DNA from: Microglena sp. YARC
Taxonomy: Eukaryota > Chlorophyta > Chlorophyceae > Chlamydomonadales > Chlamydomonadaceae
Direction: 5' to 3'
DNA length: 64,000 nucleotides
Assembly (NCBI GenBank): GCA_022414725.1
Contig: CM039467.1
Location: forward strand, 13,427,037-13,491,036
How positions within the stretch are numbered: position 1 is the first letter of the stretch; each line of letters begins with the position of its first letter. The notes below the pieces were generated by a model. It did not search any database. It saw only the letters and a list, made by a program, of their open reading frames with translations, and was not told where the DNA came from. The position numbers and the translations under genes were made by a program. Shown one piece after another: positions 51,120 to 61,162 of the stretch.

Positions 51120-51235
51120 GTTTAGTTGTGAAAGGGTTTTGCCCCAGGAGGTGGGTCTCCCGACACAAACCAGCGACGCCGAGGATTCAGTTCAAATGGC
51201 GTTGCCACTCCTACAAAAGAGAAGGCGCACTTAGG
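51120..51235. repeat. Dispersed repeat R5, copy 1
   Basis: TTGCCCCAGGAGGTGGGTCT to CTCCTACAAAAGAGAAGGCG closely matches 59205-59320. A fragment of its right end (GTTGCCACTCCTACAAAAGA) also sits at 51470-51490, on the other side of the synthetase fragment. Confidence 0.65.
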
Positions 51236-51244
51236 AAGAGTAGG

Positions 51245-51466
51245 CGCGCCACTAAGAGGTGGGACCACGTACCAGGCTAGCTTAAAGAGCGCCTTCGGGG
51301 GGACAAATCCCATGTTGTCCTTGCACATTGCCAGAGTTACGAAGGCTGTTTCATCGGCCATATCAGCTCCATTGGCCATTACGGCGTCGATGTATGACTC
51401 GTCCTCCATTAGCTCGTTGTACTTGGTTTGGATGGGGCGCAGGTGTACAGCGCTAGAGTTACGGAG
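51245..51466 (-). pseudogene. Captured exon fragment of tryptophanyl-tRNA synthetase (bacterial/organellar type)
   Basis: The minus strand reads HLRPIQTKYNELMEDES, YIDAVMANGADMADE and TLAMCKDNMGFVPP. This matches the known C-terminal layout of bacterial/organellar TrpRS: (L)xPIQxRY, a short helix, YLDxVLxxGAxxA, then TLxxVxxxMGF. TrpRS charges tRNA-Trp. Only the last ~60 residues are present, and the frame runs on into repeat R5 instead of stopping. Fragments of R5 lie on both sides, so this is probably a gene piece carried by or trapped between mobile repeats, not a working gene. Confidence 0.6.
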
Positions 51467-51534
51467 GTGTTGCCACTCCTACAAAAGAAACATGATGGAC
51501 CTAGGCTCTCATGATTCTCCTCGGTGATCCCCAA

Positions 51535-51715
51535 ATGGAGTTGCCTAGTCGATAGAGAGTGGCATGCCCTCTGGGCGGTCAAACACTTGTTCCAAATAGG
51601 AGATGCCTAGCATGATAGAGATAGTATGTCCACAGGACTGTCAAAAGGTTCTAAACAGTAAGTGCCCTAGTCAAGATATAGTGGTATGTTAGCCGGACTC
51701 CCATCACACTTTTTA
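51535..51715. repeat. ~65-bp tandem repeat, three units
   Basis: Units share GCCTAGTCGATAGAGAGTGG / GCCTAGCATGATAGAGATAG / CCCTAGTCAAGATATAGTGG and a following CTGTCAAA-type stretch. Confidence 0.55.
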
Positions 51716-51789
51716 TTTTTTATGCACGCGAGATAACTGAAGAGTTTGTTGAACTCCAGGGCTTCCGGAAGGACAGAATTGGAATTGGA

Positions 51790-52290
51790 TTGATGCATGG
51801 TTTTTCAGCCAGCTCTGGGCTGCTCATCGTCTTCCAATTCCAAGCTCCCCTGTGCGATACCCACAGAAACCAGGGAGCATATCCAGGAGATTAGACAGTT
51901 TAAAGACTTGTCCTGCCCCTGGAGGGCAGGAACCTCGGTCGGCGCAGGCAGTCCCCTGGAGGGCAGGAAACCTCGCGTCCGCTAGCTTTTAGGCAAATCC
52001 CTGTCCCTGTCCTTCCGACAAAGTTCCATCCTTAAAGACTTTTCCGCATGGGAAGCAAAAAATTGCCGGCACCCTGTTGGCCTGAACACGGAGCACGCAT
52101 CGTTTGTCGACCGATGACCAGGTGGCTAGTGCATCTAAAAGCCGGCACGATAAGTATCCCAGTGCAGCTAAAAGCTTGAGTCTTCTTCCTGTGGCTGACT
52201 AATGGAACTGGCTGGAAGCTGCCATGCGTAGCCCAAGAAAGAAAAATGCTAGCATGTTAGTTAGGCTCCGGACTTGAACCTTATTCTCTT
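51790..52290. repeat. R2 (reverse) and AGCTTC-type MITE copies
   Basis: 51790-51915 is a reverse R2 copy (CAGCCAGCTCTGGGCTGCTC, TGCGATACCCACAGAAACCA). A duplicated CCCCTGGAGGGCAGGAA follows (51916, 51953), then an MITE-like copy to about 52240. Confidence 0.5.
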
Positions 52291-52367
52291 TTTTTGTCAA
52301 TTTTTTGAGGTTTTTAAATAGTATGGACACTACCGCGCCACAAAACTGCCTTCATTCAAATTTCCAA

Positions 52368-52585
52368 CTTGAACTTGAACTTGGTAACATAGCTTCAGCC
52401 AGAAATTTGGCTGTTCGCCGTATTCGGCAGTAAAAACATTTTAGGAAAATGTAATCGCGAACAAATCACTTTTTCTTTTCATTTTTCCCTTTCAATTCTC
52501 GTTCTTTAAATTTCCCAAAACATTTATATAAACAGCTGATCCCGTCTCTCTATGCAACTGCCTTCACGATCATTGATGAACCAAG
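52368..52585 (+). repeat. R1 copy
   Basis: TTGAACTTGAACTTGGTAAC to about 52520, with GGCTGTTCGCCGTATTCGGC. It is followed by spacer up to the hAT MITE. The target duplication of that MITE (GAACCAAG) starts at 52578. Confidence 0.55.
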
Positions 52586-52715
52586 CAGGGTACTTCCAAG
52601 CGCGCACTGTCTTTTTGAGCCCCATTTCTGCGCTTTTTGCACTACAAAGTGCAGTTTATTTGTTTTGAAGTGCCGCTTATAAGCGCTGGCCATTTGGTCA
52701 ATGGAAAGTACCCTG
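52586..52715. mobile_element. hAT-like MITE, copy 2, perfect 8-bp TSD
   Basis: 130 bp from CAGGGTACTTCCAAGCGCGC to ATGGAAAGTACCCTG. The flanks are GAACCAAG at 52578-52585 and GAACCAAG at 52716-52723. An 8-bp duplication and CAGGG termini are typical of hAT elements. No coding sequence; it must be mobilised by another element's transposase. Confidence 0.85.
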
Positions 52716-52792
52716 GAACCAAGGATGTTAATTGGTTTGGTTGGGATACTGTATATGGTGTATCAGCCTTCAGGCTGCTCACTATCTGTAAT

Positions 52793-52875
52793 TGAAATTG
52801 TTACATCCGTGTAGAACCGTTACTCACAGGACGTGAAGTTAAGGACACCATAGCGTAAGCCGAAGCTAGCTATAG
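52793..52875 (-). mobile_element. 83-bp 3'-end fragment of the LINE family, with 11-bp TSD
   Basis: Matches the 3' UTR and tail of the LINE at 734-2133 (TTGTTACATCCGTGTAGAAC to CGTAAGCCGAAGCTAGC). CTATCTGTAAT flanks it on both sides (52782-52792 and 52876-52886). A very short 5'-truncated insertion. Confidence 0.85.
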
Positions 52876-53159
52876 CTATCTGTAATCATAGGTAGTATAG
52901 ACCCTACAACACCACTCCTAAGTGCAGAATGTTCTCACACGGGTATATACAGGCTGCTTAGGTGAGAGTAGAAAAACTTAGCTATACTGCTGCTACGAGG
53001 TACGAAGAGTTTGGAATTAACCCTGCATCTGACGACGGATGGAAAAGCGTCGGGGATATCTGACCATGAACCCAATCTTATCATGAAGAGTTCTACTCTG
53101 AATAGATACGACGAGATTGAATTTTATTTAGGTTGGAATACAAAGTCTGATTGATGTAG

Positions 53160-53383
53160 GAGGAATGGAGGAGCCAACTAGCAGAGGAGGGGATCATAGC
53201 TTTTTTCCAGCTTATAGCTACGTTTGGGAATGGGGGGAGGGGGGGCAGCCCTCCTCAGTTTTTCCGCTATCTTTTTACTCAGTCCTCCAAATGACATTCT
53301 GAGACTCATTCACTGGTATTGAGATTGTGTTGATAATGGCTGTTCATTGGCACCACTTAAGACCCAGGGGGGAGGGTGGGTAT
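53160..53383. repeat. Dispersed repeat R4, copy 2
   Basis: CAGCCCTCCTCAGTTTTTCC through GCACCACTTAAGACCCAGGG, the same family as 40785-41165. It is interrupted by the hAT MITE at 53384. Confidence 0.55.
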
Positions 53384-53593
53384 CAGGGTACTTCCAAGCG
53401 CGCGCTTTTGTGTGCTGGCGCGCTGCCTTTATGAGCCCCACTGCGCGTTTCGCGCAGTTTTTTTGCAACCCTCTGTTTTGCAACCCTCTGTGGGCGCAGC
53501 AAGCATTTTTTGCGCTTTTTGCACTACAAAGCGCAGTTTTTTGTTTTCAAGTGTGCTAAAGCGCTGGCCAATTTGGTCAATGGAAGTACCCTG
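53384..53593. mobile_element. hAT-like MITE, copy 3, perfect 8-bp TSD
   Basis: 210 bp from CAGGGTACTTCCAAGCGCGC to TGGAAGTACCCTG. GTGGGTAT flanks it at 53376-53383 and 53594-53601. It is inserted inside repeat R4, so it is younger than that copy. The interior holds a duplicated TTTTGCAACCCTCTGT. Confidence 0.9.
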
Positions 53594-53601
53594 GTGGGTA
53601 T

Positions 53602-54190
53602 GGGTAGTAAGGATGGGTATACCAGTATATGGGTGGGTGCATGGGTGATTGGGTGGTATGGATGGGTGTATAGGTGAGTAGGTTCCTTACTTCCTTTGTT
53701 CATCCATGAGTGTATGAAGAGACTGGATCAAGTGTTTTTTTATAGGTTTGACTGGGTTTGAATAGGTATTTTTGTACTGTTTTTATCTTTCATAAGAAGA
53801 GAAGAAAGGGGGGGAAAAGGAAAATGAAAAAGAAAGAAGTGATCTGTCCGCGTTTATATTTTCCTGGTGATAATATTTTTTACTGCCGAAGACGGCGAGC
53901 AGCCAAATTGCCAGCTGAAGTTAGGTAACCAAGTTCAAGTTCAAATATGAATGGGTATGGATGGGTGGGTAGGTATTTTGACTATTCCAAAATCCCTGTT
54001 TGGGAATTCTGAGGATGCCATTGTGTGCGACATAGTGCAAATACCCAGATGACGGTATATAATTTCAAGTCATACCTCTTGTTTCTATTTATGGGGGGGG
54101 GGGGGGGGGGGGGGCAGCCCTCCTCAGGTTTTTTGGGAAGAGGTGTCCAAACGTTTTGTACTCCTGTCTACTGTAAGCTTAATGTGTTTG
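53602..54190. repeat. R1 (reverse) and R4 continuation with poly-G
   Basis: 53750-53945 is a reverse R1 copy (GATCTGTCCGCG, GCCGAAGACGGCGAGCAGCC). R4 continues at 53946-54140, ending in a G run at 54092-54113 and CCTCCTCAGGTTTTTTGGG. Confidence 0.55.
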
Positions 54191-54560
54191 ACAGCCTTTT
54201 GGCCTGATGCCCATGGAAACCAGGGAGAGATTAGACAGTTTAAAGCCTTGTCCTACCAAGGAGACAGGAATTCTCGGACAAAGGGCTGGTGCAGAGCTGG
54301 GACTGGTAGCACTCTATCATGTGTAGCAGCTTCTAGGCACATCCCTGTTCCTGTCCTTCGGGCAAACCTGCAGCTAGGTAATGCGTCTGAAAGCCGGCAT
54401 GATAGGCAACCCAGTGCAGCTGAAAGCTTGGGTCTTCACCCAGTGGCTGGCTATTGGAGCTGGCTGGAAGCTGCAATGAGTGGCCCCCAAAATAACTCCG
54501 AGTATGTGCGTCCACATCTATACAACCCGTTTGCCGTCTGAAAAAGTTACGTATTTATCC
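54191..54560. repeat. R2 (reverse) and AGCTTC-type MITE copy
   Basis: A GATGCCCATGGAAACCAGGG R2 remnant, then GTGTAGCAGCTTCTAGGCAC to GCTGGCTGGAAGCTGCAATG. The layout parallels 51830-52240, suggesting that both regions copied the same composite. Confidence 0.5.
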
Positions 54561-55435
54561 TCCCGGATATTTACATTCACGTTCTTGCTCTATCGTTGAG
54601 TCCGGTTGCATATCCGGCAAAAGGCCTTACACAGTAAGTTCACCGAGCTATCGTTGTTACAAAGCGCCAAGGCTGGTCGACGCTGGCCGCTGGTCCCCGC
54701 ACCAGGCTGGCACGGGCTGGCATCAGTTTCTCTGCTTCCAATTCGGTAATTTCCCGCTCGTAGCGCCAAAATCCCATTCCCTTTCCATTCCCTCGTTCCT
54801 ATATGATTCCAAACCTCTAGAATAAACCACTGCTTATACTCTGCGTTCCCAAGCACACCGAGCCTACAGTTTCAGAGAGTAGCAGCGCCTTTCTCCTCCG
54901 AGGCAAACACAAATGGTGGGCGTCCACATTTTTCTAGCGCTGCAAACGTGCACACTGTTCTTGAACCACCACCACTGCTCACGCTTGATTCAATCTTGCT
55001 ACAAATGATCTAGACAATAGTAGTTGCACACGAAGGTGCAGACAAGGAATTCAAATTACATGGTTGACTGCGGGGTTGACTGGTGCAACGGGGTTGACTG
55101 GTGCAACATACGAGGCATGCGCGAAATCGATTCGACTAAATCGCGAGCGCCTGCGATGCCCAAGATGAGGCAGCTATCTCTGCCGAACATCTCCAAGCCA
55201 GTCGCGACCACCATCACCAAGAATGCCGTCCAAAGCTCTCGAATGTGGCGAATGCTGGCGGTGCGCTACCAGAAGCAGGCGCCACCAAGACCACCCATCC
55301 CCTAGATGATGGTGACTCTGTGGGGACAGAGCGAACGAGGCTAATGGCCGATAGGTGAGCTCACTGACGAATCGCGTCGATGGCCGAAGTGACGAAAATC
55401 AAGTCTGAAATCGAATGGACGCGAAAGAACGGCTG
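54561..55435. other. Unassigned region with a short plus ORF
   Basis: A plus-strand frame at about 55054-55305 reads MVDCGVDWCNG and later MPKMRQLSLPNISKP. A 16-bp GGGTTGACTGGTGCAA duplication lies near 55075. It is not recognised and coding is uncertain. A minus frame at 54590-54856 is also unrecognised. Confidence 0.25.
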
Positions 55436-55439
55436 GACA

Positions 55440-55680
55440 AGTCCTAGGCGCGTCGCAAGCGACGCAGAAAATTCACGGAGAGTAGAAACAAAATTGGTGG
55501 CGATGTTTGAGCTGCCCGAGGTTTGGAAGGGCGGAGAGTGAGTTTATGAGGCCCTGGCGGGCCCAGGGTTGGAACGTGGGTTCGTGACGCACGAGCATAC
55601 AGACCAGGGATACAAACAATTGGACAAAGCGGTGACCCTGGGGGCTCTCGCCCCCCCAGAAGGGGGCCTCCGCCCAAAAG
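55440..55680 (-). repeat. Dispersed repeat R3, copy 3
   Basis: Reverse complement of the R3 family: it begins near CCTAGGCGCGTCGCAAGCG and ends CCCAGAAGGGGGCCTCCGCC. Short ORFs here are unreliable. Confidence 0.55.
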
Positions 55681-55820
55681 ACCAACCAGTTGCAGTTGCA
55701 GACGTCCACCTTAGATGATCTGCCAATTGCATATTTACAATAGCCGCTACTCTCATGTCACCATGAACCCCCTGCTTCCCTTGCTCCCATGCCTCATGTA
55801 CAACCCAACCCCCACCATAG

Positions 55821-56014
55821 TTTTTCTTTTCAGCTACAAGTAGCAGCTTCTAGGCAGCTCCATGAGCCAGCCCCTAGGCTAAGCCCCAAGATTTTGACAG
55901 TTCTGGACAGTGGATTCTGTCAGCTTCCAGACACACTAGGTTGCGTCAGCTTTGGCTGAACAGCCAGTCAGGGGAGCTGCCTAGAAGCTGCTGCTTATTG
56001 ATGAAAGGAAAAAC
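55821..56014. mobile_element. MITE with ~40-bp terminal inverted repeats
   Basis: The left end TTTTTCTTTTCAGCTACAAG continues GTAGCAGCTTCTAGGCAGCTC. The right end GGGAGCTGCCTAGAAGCTGC continues TGCTTATTGATGAAAGG. These are inverted copies with a few mismatches. It lies just 5' of the ARM-repeat gene. No coding sequence; superfamily unknown. Confidence 0.65.
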
Positions 56015-56149
56015 ACCGACCCCCACTCTATATCTGCATGCAGGTCAGCAGCACTTGGTACGACAAGGCAAGCTGAGGCCTCTCATTCAGCATCCAGCAA
56101 GGGATCACAGAATTTAGCATATACAGGCAATCAGGTTCTACCTGTGCCT

Positions 56150-58400
56150 ATGTCAGCAGATATGGACTGTTACAATCTACCAGGGGGCCATGAATGGAGG
56201 CTGCATCAGGCAGAAGTTGCTCTTGGAAATTTTGTTGACGACAACGAAGATAACCAGGGCAAGGTCGATTGGGCAGCTTCCATCCCTTCCTTGGTGGCGC
56301 TGTTGTCCGCCAGCACTCGAGTGTGTGCACAAGAGCAGGCAGCAGGAGCTATTGGACACATTGTTGACGGCGACCCTGACAGCCAGGGCATTGCGGTATC
56401 TGCTGGTGCCATCCCTGCCTTGGTGGCGCTGTTGTCCGCCACCACTCCAGCAAGTGTTCAGAAGGAGGCAGCAGGAGCTCTTGGACGCATTGTTGAAAAT
56501 AACCATGACAACAAGGTCAAGGTGGCATCCGCAAGTGCCATTCCCTTGTTGGTGGCATTATTGTCAGCTTGTACTTCAGCAGATGTGCAGGACAAAGCAG
56601 CAAGCACTCTTAGATGTCTAGTTGATGACCACCCCGCCAATCAGGCCAAGGTGGCATCTGCTGGTGCCATTCCCCATTTGGTGGCACTGCTGTTCGCCAG
56701 TTCTCCAAGCCATGTCCAGCAAGAGGCAGCACACGCTCTTATCTATCTAGTTTTCGATAACCCTGACAACCAGAGCAAGGTGGCGTCTGCCGGCGCCATT
56801 CCGCCCTTGGTTGCATTACTGTCCGCCAGCACACCAGAGGCTGTGCAGGAGCAGGCAGTATCTGCTCTTGCACTTCTAACTGCGAACAATCGTGACATCC
56901 AGGTCATGGTGGCATCTGCCGACGGCATTCCCCCCCTGGTGGGGTTGTTGTCTCCTCAAACCCCACCCGACATGCAAGAGGTCACAGTGCAGTGTCTTAC
57001 GCACATAGCCTGCATTACTCAAAACAGGAAGATTATAGCTGCTGCTGATGCCATTTCTCACTTGGTGAGATTGATGGCAAATACATCGACGACAGCTTCT
57101 TCATTTTTGACCATATCATCGCTGGTCACGACATTGTTGTCTGATCCTTATGTAAGCGTTATGGTTACATCTGCAACTCCCTTTCTCCCCTTGATTTCAT
57201 TGTTGGAAGCCAATTCTCCGGAGCATGCGCTGGTTGGGGCGGCAAGTGTTTTACACCATCTCACTTCTAATAGACCTAGCATCCGGAGAGAGCTGGCTGC
57301 GGCTGGTATCATCCCCCCTCTTATGGCAGTCCGGGCTGCTAGAAGCTACCCACCAAAGGAGCAGCTAGACATGCTCCATGTGTCGTTGCGGGACGTGTGC
57401 TCGTGCCGGGATTGCATACCCAAGAGTAAGCGTATGAATGGACAGGCTTCACATGAGGGCAGTTCAACATCCGTGCTTGAACGAGGGGCTATCACCTCTG
57501 TTGCGGAGCCTGTGGACCCAGACAAGCTTATGCAGGTGATGGCTCATATTATTTTGATGGCATGGTGTGGGGGGGTGATGAGTGCGGGCATATCAATAGT
57601 GGTGGTGGTGGTGGTGATAACAATGCTCCTGATGGTGGTGGTGGTGATGACAACAGTGCTGGGGATAGTGGTGGTGGTGGTGACAACAATGATGGTGGTT
57701 GTGAATCTGGATCTGGATAAGGATAAAGTGCTCTGGATAAGGGGATAAGGTGATCTGGTGAATAAGGGGATAAGGTGATCTGGGTAAGGGGATAAGGTGA
57801 TCTAGATAAGGTGCTCTAACAGTCAGGAGAGCCTAACATAACGTACGCCTTCATCTGGCTCTGATCCTGATTGTGTAAAAAGCTAAGTATGACTCTGGTA
57901 ATGCCCAGGATATCGTTGATTGAGAGATGTACACACACACGCACATACATAAGATATAGCAAAGTGAAGAAACTTGTCCACGCACAATTTCACTTCAGGA
58001 GCTGTTGGACGAGGAGGAGAGGGAGAAAGCTATGAAGGAGACCAAGGCTAAAGCCAAGAAGGAGAAGAAGCAGAGGCAGAAGGGGAAGAAGAAGGGGAAG
58101 AGCCAAGAAGAGCAGCTGGCAGCTGATCAGGTGCCAGAGGGAGGGGTCAAAGAAGCAGAGGAGCATCTGATGCAGCAGCAACCTGCAGGGGAGGGTGGTG
58201 CGAGTGGTGGTACGGAGCCAAGTGGGGGAGATGATGATGAGCTGATGTGTATTGTGTGCATGGAGAGGGAGCGGGATGTTTTCTTGCAGCCTTGCGGCCA
58301 TGTTATCCTGTGCTCCCGCTGCTGTGATGAGGTGCTGGCAAAGTCATCAAAGTGCCCCGTTTGTCGCGGCCAGGTGTTGGAGCATGCGATTATAGAGTAG
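56150..58400 (+). CDS. ARM-repeat protein with C-terminal RING finger (probable E3 ubiquitin ligase), 2 exons
   Basis: Exon 1 is 56150-57535, the intron 57536-57998 (CAG|GTGATG ... CACTTCAG|GAG), and exon 2 57999-58400; phase 0, 595 residues. Residues about 10-320 hold six to seven clear Armadillo-type repeats of ~42 residues (motif like GAIPALVALLSATTPASVQ, EAAGALGRIVENN), with more divergent helices to about 430. Exon 2 starts ELLDEEEREKAMKE, a basic coiled coil, then a Gln/Gly linker. It ends in a C3HC4 RING at residues 546-585 (CIVC, 11 residues, CGHVILCSRC, 10 residues, CPVC). ARM repeats bind the substrate and the RING recruits the E2. The frame stays open upstream of this ATG to about 56001, so an upstream exon is possible. 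No promoter motif was recognised. Confidence 0.85.
57536..57998 (+). other. Intron of the ARM-RING gene
   Basis: 463 bp, GT-AG. The 5' part has GGTGGTGGTGGTGGTGATAA repeats, then GGATAAGGTGATCTGGATAA-type repeats at 57712-57815. The GTG-rich part happens to stay open, so a read-through version would end at 57748 without the RING. Confidence 0.75.
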
Positions 58401-59060
58401 TGAGAAGTGGTTGAGACTTCCATGCATGTCGCCTAGCCTACGCCCAAACATACACCCACATCCACACCAAGCCCCACTCCCGCACACACACACCACCACC
58501 CTATCCCCCCCCCCCCACCCACCCACCCACCCACACACACATCACTTAAGCACTGTGCCCATCAGCTTTGAGCTACCCTGGGGTGTAAACAGCCTCCCAT
58601 CCCCACCACCACACACACACCCTATCCCCCCCCCACGCACACGCACACACACTGCACTTTAGCACTGTGCCCATCAGCATTGGGCTACCCTGGAGTGTAA
58701 AACAGCCCCCTTCCCCACCGCCACACACACACCACACACCCTATCCCCCCCCCCCACACACACACACACACGCACGCACCACACACACACACATACACAC
58801 ACAGCACTTCAGCACTGTGCCCATCAGCTTTGGGCTACCCTGGGGTGTAACCAGCCCCCCATCCCCACCACGCACACACACATACACACACTTACACACA
58901 CAGCACTTCAGCACTGTGCCCATCAGCTTTTAGCTACCCTGGGGTGTAACCAGCCCCCCATCCCCACACGCACACACACTGCACTTCAGCACTGTGCCCA
59001 TCAGCTTTTAGCTACCCTGGGGTGTAAACAGCCCCCCTTCCCCCCTCTGATCTCGGAGTG
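58401..59060. repeat. 3' flanking minisatellite with CA/C runs
   Basis: Five copies (near 58550, 58655, 58805, 58905, 58985) contain AGCACTGTGCCCATCAGCTT, GCTACCCTGGGGTGTAA and CAGCCCCCCATCCCCACC, separated by CACACACA of varying length. It begins about 40 bp after the RING stop, so part of it may be in the 3' UTR. Confidence 0.8.
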
Positions 59061-59204
59061 TGCGCTACTAGTGTGCCTAGTCTAGCTACGATGCTCCTGC
59101 TAGGATTTTTGCCATTCAATAGATTGCTGGCATGTGTCTGGGTTGCAATATGGTTGTAGAAAATACAGTAAGCCTTCAGGGTCAGTCTGCTGTGTACACT
59201 TTTG

Positions 59205-59345
59205 TTTTAGTTGTGAAAGGTATTTCACCCCAGAAGGTGGGTCTCCCGACTCAAACCAGTGACACCAAGGATTCAGTTCGAATGGCGTTGCCACTCCTAC
59301 AAAAGAGTAGGCGCACTTCGGGTCGGTGGGACACTTTTTTTTTGT
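59205..59345. repeat. Dispersed repeat R5, copy 2
   Basis: TTTCACCCCAGAAGGTGGGT to CTACAAAAGAGTAGGCGCAC, about 90% like 51120-51235. Confidence 0.65.
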
Positions 59346-59350
59346 GTGTG

Positions 59351-59525
59351 TGCTACACGTAGCAGCTTCCAAGCAGCTCCTTTCGCCCACCCTTGTGCCA
59401 AGCCATAATCTAGCTAGTGTGTCTGAACACTGAGAGAGCGGGTGTTCCAACGCAATTGAAAGTTTTAAGCTTGACCCAGTGGCTGGCTAATGGAGCTGGA
59501 GGGAAGCTGCTAAGCGTAGCTCAAA
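59351..59525. mobile_element. MITE copy, GTAGCAGCTTCC termini
   Basis: CTACACGTAGCAGCTTCCAA at the left and GGAAGCTGCTAAGCGTAGC inverted at the right. Same family as 54290-54495 and 51975-52240. Confidence 0.55.
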
Positions 59526-59960
59526 AAAGAGACAGTGGCTATGGAGTGGAGATAGCAACTAATATTAGTGTTTGAAAAACTAATATTAATGAATACTATC
59601 ACAATAATATTAGTTTTTTCAGTTTTTCAAATAAATTCGAAATTCTGACGAGACGGCTTGTCCGACTTATATTATGTAATATTATTTATTTGTCCGACTT
59701 ATATTATATAACATAGCCGACCCCTACTATGGAGTGGGGAATGCAAGATGTCATCGTACCTCCACCAGCTTCACCAATTCACCACCCACCCACTAGAACC
59801 TAGTTAACAGGCAGGAACCATGTCTACGCACTGTATGCATTACCGGTATGCACTGTATGCAGTATGCAGTGGTTCTCTGGGGAGCAAATTCTGCCATTTG
59901 TGTGGGGCACCAATTTTCCGCTTAGTAGCAGTAGCTGTCCAGAAAATTGGTGCCCCGCTC
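59526..59960. other. AT-rich palindromic stretch and spacer
   Basis: AACTAATATTAGTG and CAATAATATTAGTT inversions at 59560-59625, and duplicated TTGTCCGACTTATATTAT at 59657 and 59690. CCAATTTTC/GAAAATTGG with GGGGCACC/GGTGCCCC form an inverted pair at 59903-59955. No gene. Confidence 0.4.
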
Positions 59961-59964
59961 TCTT

Positions 59965-60585
59965 CTGCTAGTGCAATGATCTCTGATGAATGCAATGATC
60001 GCCGATGATCTCTGATAAATGCAATGCTTGCAGATGATCTCTGATGAATGCAATGATCTCAGATGATCTCTGATAAATGCAATGATCCAGATGATCTCTG
60101 ATGGATGCAATCATCTCAGATGATCTCTGATGAATAATGCAATCATCTCAGATGATCTCTGTTAAATGCAATGATCTCTGATGAATAATGCAATCATCTC
60201 AGATGATCTCTGATAAATAATGCAATGATCTCAGATGATCTCTAATGAATAATGCAATGATCGCAGATGATCTCTGTTGAATGCAATGATCTCAGATGAT
60301 CTCTGACGAATAATGCAATTATCTCAGATGATCTCTGATAAATAATGCAATGATCTCAGATGATCTCTAATGAATAATGCAATGATCGCAGATGATCTCT
60401 GTTGAATGCAATGATCTCAGATGATCTCTGATGAATAATGCAATTATCTCAGATGATCTCTGATAAATAATGCAATGATCTCAGATGATCTCTAATGAAT
60501 AATGCAATGATCGCAGATGATCTCTGTTGAATGCAATGATCTCAGATGATCTCTGATGAATAATGCAATGATCGCAGCAACTACA
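59965..60585. repeat. Satellite with higher-order structure
   Basis: Basic unit ~30 bp (GATGATCTCTGATGAATAAT plus GCAATGATCTCA). From about 60262 a ~123-bp block of four variant units repeats two and a half times. Non-coding. Confidence 0.85.
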
Positions 60586-60749
60586 GGTATATGTATTTAC
60601 AGATAATCGTTCATGCTGAAGTGGTGGCAGAAGTAGGTATCAGTTGGTCCCATAACAGTGTATGTGTATGTGTGCATAGCATAGCGAAGCACAATATATC
60701 AGATTTTCGCGATTATAAATGCTCCCGGGTGAATTTGGCCATCAAAGTC

Positions 60750-61010
60750 TCAGGTCTGGGAGATGTTGACGGATTCTGAAACGTTAGCTGGAGCGTCGTG
60801 CACATCCGATTCTATATGTTTCCTAGCGAACAGTGCCTTGGCTGAAGCGTCGGCACGCTCGATACTAAATGTTTCGGACATCACAGACTGCAGGCTTGGG
60901 CATCTTGCCCCACATGCATGGGCGTAAAGCTGGGCCAGATCATCATGCTGGCAGGCTGACACTTGACAGGTTGTCAGGTTCAGACCATGGTTCAGACTAG
61001 GATGAAGTGA
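60750..61010 (-). CDS. Possible terminal exon of an unknown protein
   Basis: A minus frame reads LTTCQVSACQHDDLAQLYAH, then SLQSVMSETFSIERADAS and ends VSESVNISQT at a stop (60750). It has balanced, coding-like composition. The N-terminal part of the longer frame (to 61142) just reads a 24-bp repeat. I do not recognise it. No certain acceptor is identified, so it may be a chance ORF. Confidence 0.25.
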   Translation of the reverse strand, partial: SLHPSLNHGLNLTTCQVSACQHDDLAQLYAHACGARCPSLQSVMSETFSIERADASAKALFARKHIESDVHDAPANVSESVNISQT

Positions 61011-61095
61011 AATTTCACAAATGAAGCCAAGCCAAATTTTACAAATGAAGCCAAGCCAAATTTCACAAATGAAGCCAAACCAAGAAAGGTTGGAG
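61010..61095. repeat. 24-bp tandem repeat
   Basis: Three to four copies of TTTCACAAATGAAGCCAAGC plus CAAA. Confidence 0.8.
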
Positions 61096-61162
61096 AGTGT
61101 TGGCCTAGGATAGGTTGAGGCCAAAACATACAGGAGGCCCATTTCAGACCATAGGAGTGATG

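Noticed and set aside
57536..57748. The Val/Thr/Met-rich tail of the long ARM ORF as a membrane anchor
   Set aside because: It is a GTG-repeat reading inside the intron; splicing to the RING exon gives a far better protein.
59965..60585. CRISPR-like regular repeats
   Set aside because: There are no unique spacers, units are variable and contiguous, and the host is eukaryotic; this is a satellite.
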